From positions 1-7,790 of the forward strand of contig DMYM01000429.1 of the NCBI GenBank assembly GCA_003483645.1: 7,790 nt of DNA, given 5' to 3'. This DNA is from Verrucomicrobiales bacterium (GTDB taxonomy: Bacteria > Verrucomicrobiota > Verrucomicrobiia > Verrucomicrobiales > Akkermansiaceae). Below, in pieces: positions 1-6,380 of the stretch (positions within the stretch are counted from its first letter, which is position 1; the number at the start of each line of letters is the position of its first letter). The notes under the pieces were generated by a model. That model was given only the letters and a program-made list of their open reading frames with translations. It did not search any database and was not told the origin of the DNA. Both the position numbers and the translations under genes were made by a program.

Positions 1-15
1 CTCACAACACTAAAA

Positions 16-68
16 TTTCCGGAAAATGCTTCACTGTCTTTACAAAATGCATGCCCGGGGCCTATCTC
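16..68 (+). promoter_or_regulatory. Possible promoter and palindrome upstream of the ABC exporter
   Basis: A TTTACA hexamer (39-44, one mismatch to the sigma70 -35 box) is followed after 18 bases by TATCTC (63-68), a poor -10 match. If real, transcription would start around 75, leaving a leader of only a few bases before the ATG at 79. Just upstream is the perfect 10-bp palindrome TTTCCGGAAA (16-25) in an A/T-rich patch, which could be an operator but could equally be chance. Evidence is by eye only. Confidence 0.22.
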
Positions 69-78
69 CGCAGGGCCG

Positions 79-1821
79 ATGGAGACGATTCTCAGGGTGC
101 TGGGCTACTTGCGGCGCTACCCTGCCCTGGGTAGTGCCCAGCTCCTGTGCGCCACCCTGATGGCCCTCAGCGTCGTCATTTTCCCTTTTATTACCGGTCA
201 CGTGGTGGACGAAATCATCCCCCACCCCGAGCGCCATGGGCAGTTTCTGTTCTGGGTTCTCCTTGGTTTATTGGCCTTTTTTCTCAAGGACGGCCTCAAT
301 TGCGGCCGAATTATCCTCAACAACCACTTTGAGCAGCGGGTCATTTTCGACATCCGCTCAGATCTCTACCAGAAGCTCCAGCGGCTCCCCCTTCGCTGGT
401 TCGATGGCCGACGCACGGGCGACATCATGACGCGGGTGGTCGAAGACGTGGCGGTCATGGAACGGGTCCTCATCGACGGAATCGAACTGGGCCTGGTGTC
501 CTTCATCCAGCTCCTGGCGGTGGGGACCGTGATGTACTACACCGATGTCACCGTGGCCCTGTGGGCGACCCTGCCGGTCCCCTTCCTGATGCTCGGGGCA
601 TGGATTTACACCAAGGACGCGCGGGAGCGCTACCGGGAGCAACGCGAGGCCTCAAGCGACATGAATGCCCTTCTGCACGACAATGTCTCGGGGATTCGCC
701 AGATCAAGTCCTACACCGCGGAAGAGAAGGAGCACGAACGCTTCAACATATTCTCCGACAAGCTGCGGCAGGCCAGTCTGCGCATCATGCGCTGGTGGGC
801 CTTCTACTCGCCGGGAATGTCCTTCGTCGGAATGGTGGGCTACGTCCTCGTTCTCGGCTTCGGGGGTCTGGCGGTGATGAACGGCCGCATGGAACTCGGC
901 GAGCTGATCCTCTTCTTCCTCCTGCTCTCCCTCTTCTACGAACCGGTGGGCAGGTTGCATCAACTCAACCAGATGGCGCTTTCCTCCCGTGCCGCCGCCG
1001 ACCGCGTCTTCGAGATCCTCGATGCGGAGAATGAACCCCACTCCGAGGACGGTGAACCGCTCCCCGAACCGGTGCGCGGACACGTGCGCTTCCGCAAGGT
1101 GTCCTTCTCCTACGGAAAACAACCGACCCTGCACGAGGTCACCCTCGAAGCCAGACCGGGTGAGACCATCGCCCTGGTCGGTCCCACCGGCGCGGGCAAG
1201 TCGACGGTGGTGAATCTGCTCTGTCGCTTCTACGAGTACGGAAATGGATCCATCACCATCGACGGTCAGGAACTGAGCAAAACACGCAAGTCCTCGTTGC
1301 GCTCGGCCCTCGGCTATGTGACCCAGGAGGCCTTTCTCTTTAACGGCACGGTCCGCGAGAACCTCTGTCTGGCAAAACGGGATGCCGATGAAGCGGATCT
1401 CTGGGCCGCCCTGCGATCCGCCCGGGCAGAAGGATTCGTGAGGGAACTCCCGGAAGGACTGGATACCAACGTCGGCGAACGAGGGGTGAAACTGTCCGGT
1501 GGGGAGAAACAGCGGCTCTCGATCGCACGCGCGCTGCTCAAGGATCCCCCCATCCTCCTGCTGGATGAGGCAACCGCCTCGGTTGATTCGGAAACAGAGC
1601 GCCTCATCCAGGAGGCCCTGGAGGCCCTCATGGCCAACCGCAGCGCCTTCGTCATCGCACACCGGCTGTCGACGATCCGAAACGCGGACCGCATCTACGT
1701 GCTGGACGACGGAGCCCTTGTGGAACAGGGCACCCACGACCAGTTGCTGAAAGCTGACGGACTTTACGCTGAACTCTCACGGCAGGCCTTCCTCGCCGAG
1801 CAGAAGGAGGTTTCAGGGTAA
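79..1821 (+). CDS. MsbA-type ABC exporter half-transporter (fused permease and ATPase)
   Basis: This 580-residue protein has the full architecture of an ABC subfamily B half-exporter, which works as an inner-membrane homodimer or heterodimer and uses ATP to push lipids, peptides or drugs outward. Residues 1 to about 310 form the membrane domain, with hydrophobic stretches near 15-40, 52-70, 140-175 and 245-295. The ATPase domain has Walker A GPTGAGKST (368-376), Q-loop Gln416, ABC signature LSGGEKQ (472-478), Walker B ILLLDE with Glu497 and a D-loop (Asp503), and switch His528, so all catalytic parts are intact. ATG at 79 is the first ATG/GTG/TTG in an upstream-open frame; the AGGG at 72-75 sits too close to be a good ribosome site. 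The substrate cannot be read from sequence: MsbA-like lipid flipping and multidrug export are both possible, so no symbol is given. It lies 75 bp before serS on the same strand. Confidence 0.93.
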   Translation: METILRVLGYLRRYPALGSAQLLCATLMALSVVIFPFITGHVVDEIIPHPERHGQFLFWVLLGLLAFFLKDGLNCGRIILNNHFEQRVIFDIRSDLYQKLQRLPLRWFDGRRTGDIMTRVVEDVAVMERVLIDGIELGLVSFIQLLAVGTVMYYTDVTVALWATLPVPFLMLGAWIYTKDARERYREQREASSDMNALLHDNVSGIRQIKSYTAEEKEHERFNIFSDKLRQASLRIMRWWAFYSPGMSFVGMVGYVLVLGFGGLAVMNGRMELGELILFFLLLSLFYEPVGRLHQLNQMALSSRAAADRVFEILDAENEPHSEDGEPLPEPVRGHVRFRKVSFSYGKQPTLHEVTLEARPGETIALVGPTGAGKSTVVNLLCRFYEYGNGSITIDGQELSKTRKSSLRSALGYVTQEAFLFNGTVRENLCLAKRDADEADLWAALRSARAEGFVRELPEGLDTNVGERGVKLSGGEKQRLSIARALLKDPPILLLDEATASVDSETERLIQEALEALMANRSAFVIAHRLSTIRNADRIYVLDDGALVEQGTHDQLLKADGLYAELSRQAFLAEQKEVSG

Positions 1822-1848
1822 AATCGCCGTTCAGCCTTTTCAAAGTTT

Positions 1849-1866
1849 TCGCGTGAACTCACGCGA
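1849..1866 (+). repeat. Perfect 7-bp hairpin in the ABC exporter-serS gap
   Basis: TCGCGTG (1849-1855) and CACGCGA (1860-1866) are exact inverted repeats around a 4-base AACT loop. This compact GC-rich stem starts 28 bases after the exporter stop and ends 30 bases before the serS start. The bases after it (CTTCACTGTTCTTA) are only moderately T-rich, so it is at best a weak intrinsic terminator. It could instead be an mRNA-processing or attenuation element, or a protein-binding palindrome. Confidence 0.45.
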
Positions 1867-1896
1867 CTTCACTGTTCTTATCCCGCCCGCATTCCC

Positions 1897-3165
1897 ATGA
1901 TCGACATCCGCGCCATCCGCGAAGATCCCGATGCCATCAGGCAGCGCCTGGCCGCCCGCCACGACGGTTCGGCGGATTTGATCGACGAGGTCCTGAGCTG
2001 CGACGAAAAACGCCGCAAGGCCGAGACCGGGAAACAGCAGTTGCAGGCCGAGCGCAAAAAGACCTCCAAGGAGATCGGTGCCTTGCGCTCGAAGGGTGAG
2101 GACAGCTCCTCCATCGAGGCGCAGGTGAAGGAAATCGGCAAGCAGATCAAGACCCTGGAGGAAGAAGGTTCGGCAGCCGAGGCACGGCAGACGGAGTTGC
2201 TGCTCAACATCCCCAACCTGCCCCACGAGGGTATCCCTCAAGGCACGAGCGAGGAAGACAATCCCGAGTTGCGTGCCTGGGGCGAAAAGCCTGAGATCGC
2301 TGATCCCAGGGATCACGTCGCGCTGGCAGAACATCACGGACTGATCTCCTTCGAGGATGGCGTACGTATCGCGGGGAGCGGCTTCCCGGTCTTCCGGGGA
2401 ACCGGAGCCCGCCTGCAACGCGCTCTGGTGCAATACCTGCTGGACATCCAGACCCGTGAACACGGCTACGAGGAAGTGGGCGTGCCCTACGTCGTCAAGC
2501 GCGAGTGCGGAACCGGAACCGGCCAGCTCCCCAAATTTGCGGAGGAGATCTACCCCATCGAAAACGACGAGTTGTTCCTCATTCCGACCGCGGAAGTTCC
2601 GGTCACCAACCTCTACCGCGAGACTCTCCTGCAGGAGAGTGATCTCCCCATAAAGATGACCAGCCACACCCCCTGTTGGCGACGGGAAGCGGGCAGCGCG
2701 GGACACGACACCCGCGGAATCATCCGGGTCCACCAGTTCGACAAGGTGGAACTGGTGCAGATCGTGCACCCCGACGAATCCTTCAAGGCCCTTGAGGAAC
2801 TCACCGGCCATGCCGAAAAAATCCTGCAATCGCTGAACCTTCACTACCGGGTGATCGAACTCTGTGGCGGCGACATCGGGTTCGGAGCGGCCCGCACCTA
2901 TGACATCGAGGTGTGGGCACCGGGGCATGGAAAGTATCTCGAGGTCTCCAGCTGCTCCAATTTCACCGACTATCAGGCCCGCCGCATGAAACTGCGCTTC
3001 AAGGACCGGGAGGGACAGAACCGGCTCTGCCACACCCTGAACGGATCCGGAACCGCTCTCCCACGACTCTACGTGGCCCTCCTTGAGCATTACCAGGAGC
3101 CCGACGGCTCAATTACGATCCCCGAACCACTGGTCCCCTACTTCGGCGCCGAAAAAATCGGGTAG
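1897..3165 (+). CDS. serS: Seryl-tRNA synthetase
   Basis: A 422-residue cytoplasmic class II aminoacyl-tRNA synthetase that activates serine with ATP and charges tRNA(Ser) (and tRNA(Sec) where present). The N-terminal region, about residues 1-110, is the lysine- and glutamate-rich coiled-coil arm that grips the long variable arm of tRNA(Ser); it ends at the family hallmark IPNLP. The catalytic core shows the serine-binding TAE loop (231-233), motif 2 around CWRREAGSAGHDTRG (260-274) with Arg262 and Glu264, HQFDKVEL (279-286), and motif 3 around NGSG (382-385) with Arg390. The C-terminus closes normally at EKIG. Length is close to the E. coli enzyme (430), and the ATG at 1897 matches the usual MIDxxxIR-type start. 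No Shine-Dalgarno is visible. It is downstream of the exporter but separated by a hairpin, so co-transcription is uncertain. Confidence 0.97.
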   Translation: MIDIRAIREDPDAIRQRLAARHDGSADLIDEVLSCDEKRRKAETGKQQLQAERKKTSKEIGALRSKGEDSSSIEAQVKEIGKQIKTLEEEGSAAEARQTELLLNIPNLPHEGIPQGTSEEDNPELRAWGEKPEIADPRDHVALAEHHGLISFEDGVRIAGSGFPVFRGTGARLQRALVQYLLDIQTREHGYEEVGVPYVVKRECGTGTGQLPKFAEEIYPIENDELFLIPTAEVPVTNLYRETLLQESDLPIKMTSHTPCWRREAGSAGHDTRGIIRVHQFDKVELVQIVHPDESFKALEELTGHAEKILQSLNLHYRVIELCGGDIGFGAARTYDIEVWAPGHGKYLEVSSCSNFTDYQARRMKLRFKDREGQNRLCHTLNGSGTALPRLYVALLEHYQEPDGSITIPEPLVPYFGAEKIG

Positions 3166-3326
3166 AGGAAGGGTGCGGCTCAGGCCGAGGGGCACAATGA
3201 GCCCTGCCGTGACGGTGAAACAGTTCCTTATCAGTCCGCTCCCCGCGCAAATGCTGTCTTCCCGCCACCTCTCCCTGCCTTCTTGCTAAGGGGGCCGGGA
3301 ACACTCTATCCTGGGACCCGCAAAAG
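3166..3326. other. 161-bp serS-tilS intergenic region
   Basis: No gene is visible here. A 6-bp inverted repeat, GGCTCA (3177-3182) and TGAGCC (3198-3203), with a 15-base loop lies just after the serS stop. It has no T-run, so it is not a convincing terminator. The rest is GC-rich with no clear structure up to the possible tilS promoter near 3283-3312. Confidence 0.4.
3283..3312 (+). promoter_or_regulatory. Possible sigma70-type promoter for tilS
   Basis: TTGCTA (3283-3288) and TATCCT (3307-3312) are separated by 18 bases and resemble -35 and -10 boxes (four of six matches each). Transcription would begin around 3319, only about 8 bases before the tilS ATG at 3327, giving a nearly leaderless message. 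That would fit the lack of any Shine-Dalgarno sequence there. The call rests on hexamer similarity alone. Confidence 0.33.
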
Positions 3327-4265
3327 ATGCCGTTGCCTCTCGATTCGCGCTTCTCGCCCCGCCGTCGCTACTTGCTCGGAATCTCGGGGGGCCGCGATTC
3401 GGTGGCCCTGCTTCATGCCCTCCTCGACACAGGCGCAGACAAGCTCGTCCTCTGTCATCTCAATCACCAGTTGCGCGGGCTTTTTTCCGTCCACGATGCA
3501 GCTTTCGTACGCGAGCTGGCTGAACTCCATGGATTACCCTTTGAGATTTCCCGGGCAAACGTCCAGCGTCGCTCCGAAGAAGAAAAGGTATCCCTCGAGG
3601 TCGCTGCCCGCCGTGCCCGCCATGAGTTTTTCGTGGAATGTGCCCGCAAGCACCGGTGTCCATACGTGCTCCTTGCCCATCATGCGGACGACAATGCCGA
3701 GACAGTGCTCCTCAACCTCCTGCGGGGTTCGGCCGGACTGAAGGGCATGAGATATCAGTCCGATCTCACGGTGCACCGGAAAAAGCTCTCTTTGCTTCGT
3801 CCACTCCTCGGGGTCCGGCGCAGAGAAATCGATGCCTACCTGGAGGAACGCAACATTTTCTACCGGGAGGATGCGAGTAACAAAGATCCCTTTACCGCAC
3901 GCAACAGACTCCGGTCCGAAGCGCTACCGCTTCTTCAGGAGCTCATGGAGCGCGATGTAGTGCCCGCCATCGTCCGGGCCGCCCGGGCCAGTCGGGAAGA
4001 CCAGGAGGCCCTTGATGATCTTCTCGGGGTTCTCGACCTCGTGGATCCCCAGGAGCGGCTCTTCCTTCCCAAGTTGCGCACTCTACCCGCCCCCTTGCAG
4101 CGTCGGGCCCTCTTTCTCTACCTGCTGGACTCGGACGTTCCCGACCTGTCCCGCGAGCTGATCGACCGCTGCCTGGCACTTTTGGATCCGGCCTCCCCTT
4201 CCAAGGTTAATCTTCCGGGAGGGCGCCACTGCTGCCGGCGGGCGAGCAGGATCTTCGTGGAGTAG
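3327..4265 (+). CDS. tilS: tRNA(Ile)-lysidine synthase, short form
   Basis: This cytoplasmic enzyme attaches lysine to C34 of the CAU-anticodon tRNA(Ile), changing both codon reading (AUA) and aminoacylation identity from Met to Ile. The 312-residue product has the N-type ATP pyrophosphatase P-loop SGGRDS (20-25), HLNHQLRG (44-51), the TilS motif AHHADDNAET (117-126) and the tRNA-contacting block YREDASNKDPFTARNRLR (179-196). The remaining helical part extends to residue 312. E. coli TilS is about 430 residues with extra C-terminal domains; this one resembles the compact form seen in Aquifex, so it is probably natural and not truncated. The ATG at 3327 places the P-loop at the usual distance and no earlier start is preferred. 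It lies 161 bp after serS and runs convergently into recA. Confidence 0.93.
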   Translation: MPLPLDSRFSPRRRYLLGISGGRDSVALLHALLDTGADKLVLCHLNHQLRGLFSVHDAAFVRELAELHGLPFEISRANVQRRSEEEKVSLEVAARRARHEFFVECARKHRCPYVLLAHHADDNAETVLLNLLRGSAGLKGMRYQSDLTVHRKKLSLLRPLLGVRRREIDAYLEERNIFYREDASNKDPFTARNRLRSEALPLLQELMERDVVPAIVRAARASREDQEALDDLLGVLDLVDPQERLFLPKLRTLPAPLQRRALFLYLLDSDVPDLSRELIDRCLALLDPASPSKVNLPGGRHCCRRASRIFVE

Positions 4266-4275
4266 GGTGGCGGCA

Positions 4276-4307
4276 CCGGGATTGCCGGCGATCGCGGGCA
4301 ATCCCGG
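4276..4307. terminator. Strong stem-loop between convergent tilS and recA
   Basis: CCGGGATTGCC (4276-4286) and GGCAATCCCGG (4297-4307) form a perfect 11-bp stem around a 10-base loop that itself contains GCGATCGC. It starts 10 bases after the tilS stop and lies 34 bases beyond the recA stop on the other strand. Position and symmetry suggest a bidirectional transcription end for both genes. Neither side has a clean T-run: on the plus strand the next T-rich stretch is TCTTATTC at about 4325-4332. Termination may be imperfect, or the stem may mainly protect 3' ends. Confidence 0.62.
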
Positions 4308-4341
4308 GAATGGGAGGGGTCTCCTCTTATTCTCCAGTCCG

Positions 4342-5481
4342 CTATTTGGTGGAGGCGTTGAGCTGCTCCTTCACCTTCTCTTCGATTTCGGCGTAGAGCT
4401 TCTCATCGGCCTTGAGGGCCTCCTTGGCCCCATCCCGGCCCTGGGCCAGTTGTTCCCCGTCGTAGCTGAACCAGCTTCCTCGTTTCTGGATGAGATTGTA
4501 CTCCAGGGCCAGATCAAGGAGCGAGCCCACCGAGGAAATTCCCTCGTCGAACATGATATCGAATTCGGCCTCCTTGAAGGGAGGAGCGACTTTGTTCTTC
4601 ACCACTTTGACACGGGTGCGGTTTCCCTGCACCGTGCCGTCGGTGGCCTTGATCTGGCCGATTCGGCGGATGTCCAGGCGGACAGAGGAAAAGAATTTCA
4701 AGGCCCGCCCGCCGGGAGTAGTTTCCGGATTACCGAACATCACTCCGATCTTTTCACGAATCTGGTTCGTGAAGATGCAAACCGTCCGCGCCTTGGAGAT
4801 CAGGGCCGTCAACTTCCTCATGGCCGCGCTCATGAGGCGGGCCTGAGTGCCCACCGTGGCGTCGCCGATCTCACCTTCAAGTTCCTGCTTGGTGACCAGG
4901 GCGGCCACCGAATCGAGGACCACCACATCAATGGCGTTAGAACGCACCAGTGCTTCACAGATCTGCAGGGCCTCTTCCCCGGAAGAAGGCTGCGATACCA
5001 GGAGGTCATCGAGCTTCACGCCCAGTTTGCGGGCATACTGCGGATCAAGCGCGTGCTCAACATCGATGAAGGCGGCCAGTCCACCCCGGCGCTGGGCCTG
5101 GGCGATGGCGGTCAGGGTAAGGGTGGTCTTCCCGGAGGATTCCGGACCGTAGATCTCGACGATCCGGCCCCGGGGCAGTCCTCCCACCCCGAGGGCGCGG
5201 TCGATGAGGAGGTTTCCGGTGGGGATGACATCGATATCCACGCAATGCTCATCGCCCATCCGCATGATAGCGGTCTCGCCGAATTCCTTCTGGATCGCGG
5301 AAATGGCAAGATCGAGGTTCTTCTTGCGAGCTTCCGCCATTTTTTCGGCAGCCTTGTCCCGGGCGGGTGAAGAGGAAGAGGCGGGAGAGGCGGCCGACTT
5401 GGGAGGCGAAATCTGTTCTTCGGAGGAGGCGGAGGCTTTCTGGTTGGCCATTGGCTTAGGTTTAGCAGCAACAGTAGTCAT
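4342..5481 (-). CDS. recA: Recombinase RecA
   Basis: RecA polymerises on single-stranded DNA, carries out homologous strand exchange and triggers LexA self-cleavage in the SOS response. With the ATG at 5481 the product is 379 residues. It shows Walker A GPESSGKT (112-119), the catalytic Glu142 in DVEHALDP (E. coli has DAEHALDP), Walker B VVVLDS (186-191), and loop L2 around NQIREKIGVMFGNPETTPGG (239-258). The core aligns with E. coli from about residue 50; before that is an extra Ser/Ala/Pro/Lys-rich tail about 45 residues longer than in E. coli. The frame stays open to a TTG at 5535, but that lies close to the likely transcription start; ATG 5451 (369 residues) is the main alternative. No Shine-Dalgarno is seen. 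A LexA operator lies 64-77 bases upstream, implying DNA-damage induction. No recX follows; the next gene, tilS, is convergent. Confidence 0.97.
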   Translation of the reverse strand: MTTVAAKPKPMANQKASASSEEQISPPKSAASPASSSSPARDKAAEKMAEARKKNLDLAISAIQKEFGETAIMRMGDEHCVDIDVIPTGNLLIDRALGVGGLPRGRIVEIYGPESSGKTTLTLTAIAQAQRRGGLAAFIDVEHALDPQYARKLGVKLDDLLVSQPSSGEEALQICEALVRSNAIDVVVLDSVAALVTKQELEGEIGDATVGTQARLMSAAMRKLTALISKARTVCIFTNQIREKIGVMFGNPETTPGGRALKFFSSVRLDIRRIGQIKATDGTVQGNRTRVKVVKNKVAPPFKEAEFDIMFDEGISSVGSLLDLALEYNLIQKRGSWFSYDGEQLAQGRDGAKEALKADEKLYAEIEEKVKEQLNASTK

Positions 5482-5540
5482 GACAATTTTGATTTGGTAT
5501 GAACGAACCGTAACGGGTATGTGGAGCCCTGACAAGAAGA

Positions 5541-5546
5541 ATTATG
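5541..5546 (-). promoter_or_regulatory. Possible -10 element of the recA promoter
   Basis: On the minus strand the hexamer CATAAT (5546 down to 5541) matches five of six positions of the -10 consensus and abuts and slightly overlaps the LexA operator. LexA bound there would block RNA polymerase. No good -35 hexamer lies at 16-18 bases. The implied start of transcription near 5534 gives a leader of roughly 50 bases before the ATG at 5481 and argues against the TTG at 5535 as start codon. Confidence 0.35.
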
Positions 5547-5565
5547 TTCTTGTGAACACTTGTTC
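5545..5565 (-). promoter_or_regulatory. LexA (SOS) operator with three half-sites
   Basis: TGTTC (5545-5549), four bases, then GAACA (5554-5558) is a perfect 14-bp palindrome identical to the Verrucomicrobia LexA motif TGTTC-N4-GAACA, which was defined partly on the Verrucomicrobium spinosum recA promoter. Two bases further is another TGTTC (5561-5565), inverted to the middle half-site. Read on the minus strand, 5566-5553 is CGAACAAGTGTTCA, which fits the Gram-positive-type SOS box CGAAC-N4-GTTC. The site lies 64-77 bases upstream of the recA ATG. The motif match is seen; repression by LexA is inferred. Confidence 0.85.
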
Positions 5566-5588
5566 GTTTGGACGGTGCCGAGCCTTGG

Positions 5589-5663
5589 AAAAAGGAGGAC
5601 GAGGCGCCTAGATTGAACCGCTGAACACCACCTCCGCGAAAGCCAATAACGGTTCAGGCCTCC
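5589..5663 (-). terminator. Probable intrinsic terminator after the coiled-coil gene
   Basis: On the minus strand a nested inverted repeat is followed at once by five T residues (plus-strand AAAAA at 5589-5593). The inner arms are TGAACCG (5614-5620) and CGGTTCA (5650-5656), exact over 7 bp with a 29-base spacer. The outer arms are GGAGG (5594-5598) and CCTCC (5659-5663); another CCTCC at 5631-5635 offers an alternative pairing, and AGGCGCCT (5602-5609) is self-complementary. It lies between the coiled-coil gene and the recA promoter, both minus strand, where a terminator would stop read-through into the regulated recA gene. The stem is long and interrupted, so strength is uncertain. Confidence 0.4.
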
Positions 5664-5711
5664 TGCACGCCGTGATCTGCACAGGAGATCGGATACCGCA
5701 ATTGTGAGGCG

Positions 5712-6380
5712 CTACTTCTCGCGAAGCTCCTCGGCCCGTTTGCGCAGTTCCCCGGCCTGCCGACGCAACTCCGCCGCATTCTTCTCAAGCTTGGTGATTT
5801 CGTCCTGCTTGCTCTCGAAGTCTGCCAGGGCCTTTTCGCGCCCAGCCAACTCGGCAGCCAGCGCTTCTTCGCGGTCGTGGTCGTCGTTGTGTTCCCGTTC
5901 GATGCGCGCGATCGACTGGCGCAGCTTGTCAAACTGCAGGCGCTCCCTCGCGAGGGAGGTTTCCAGTTCGGCCAAGCGTTCCCGAGACTCTTTCATCTGC
6001 TCCCCGGAACGCGTCCAGAGGGCGTGGTCCCCCTCAATCTTTTTCTGCACGATCTCAACTTGCTTGCGCGTCTTGGCCAGCGCCTTCCTGAGGGTGCCCT
6101 CATCAGGACCCTTGTCCTCCTTCTTCCCCTGTTCAACAGCCTTCTTTTTCTTTGGCTCCTGGCCTTCATCCTGGGTGATCAAGAAGAATAGCGCACTACC
6201 AGGGCGATCGTACAGGAAGCCCTGCTTCCAGTCCGAACCGGTGAGGTCGAGGAGGAGGTCCTTCTTCTCCTTGGAGGCCAGTTTCCTGGCTGCTTCGAAA
6301 TCAGTCTGCCAGCCGGTAGCCCCCGCAGCGGAGGTGGAAATGAAGGCACCGACCAGGGTAGTGGTAATCAAAGATTTCAT
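5712..6380 (-). CDS. Secreted coiled-coil protein with a remnant thioredoxin-like N-terminus
   Basis: I do not recognise a named family for the whole protein. With the ATG at 6380 it is 222 residues; an ATG three codons earlier (6389) is equally possible. Residues 1 to about 21 look like a signal peptide (MKSLITTTLVGAFISTSAAG, cleavage near AGA), so it is probably periplasmic. Residues 24-51 (WQTDFEAARKLASKEKK, then DLLLDLTGSDW) match the start of the secreted thioredoxin-like proteins common in Verrucomicrobia and Planctomycetes, which continue GSDWCGWC. Here the CxxC is absent and the chain goes on KQGFLYDRPGSALFFLI, then a lysine-rich linker (about 74-92). Residues 94-222 are a long Lys/Glu/Arg-rich coiled coil ending ELREK. 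Disulfide chemistry is therefore unlikely and a structural or scaffolding role is a guess. The frame is open upstream to a TTG at 6647, but the signal peptide favours the later start. No Shine-Dalgarno is visible. Confidence 0.75.
   Translation of the reverse strand: MKSLITTTLVGAFISTSAAGATGWQTDFEAARKLASKEKKDLLLDLTGSDWKQGFLYDRPGSALFFLITQDEGQEPKKKKAVEQGKKEDKGPDEGTLRKALAKTRKQVEIVQKKIEGDHALWTRSGEQMKESRERLAELETSLARERLQFDKLRQSIARIEREHNDDHDREEALAAELAGREKALADFESKQDEITKLEKNAAELRRQAGELRKRAEELREK

Noticed and set aside
29..1880. Shared motif CTTCACTGT upstream of the exporter (29-42) and serS (1867-1880), with a similar string inside the lipase gene near 6799
   Set aside because: Only 9 bases match exactly, the distances to the start codons differ (36 and 16 bases), and the third copy is inside coding sequence, so chance is the simplest explanation.
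1840..3090. Long minus-strand open frame (416 codons) opposite serS
   Set aside because: It is a mirror of serS, which has complete family motifs; GC-rich third positions commonly leave such antisense frames open.
4267..5370. Plus-strand open frame of 367 codons opposite recA
   Set aside because: It is antisense to an unmistakable recA and has no recognisable domain.
5482..5535. N-terminal extension of RecA to a TTG start at 5535
   Set aside because: It lies at about the predicted transcription start, the extra residues do not resemble RecA, and ATG 5481 is a better start.
5601..5625. Possible tRNA or tmRNA T-arm on the minus strand (GGTTCAATC)
   Set aside because: The base after the loop is T in place of the required C61, and no acceptor stem, anticodon arm or CCA could be found nearby.
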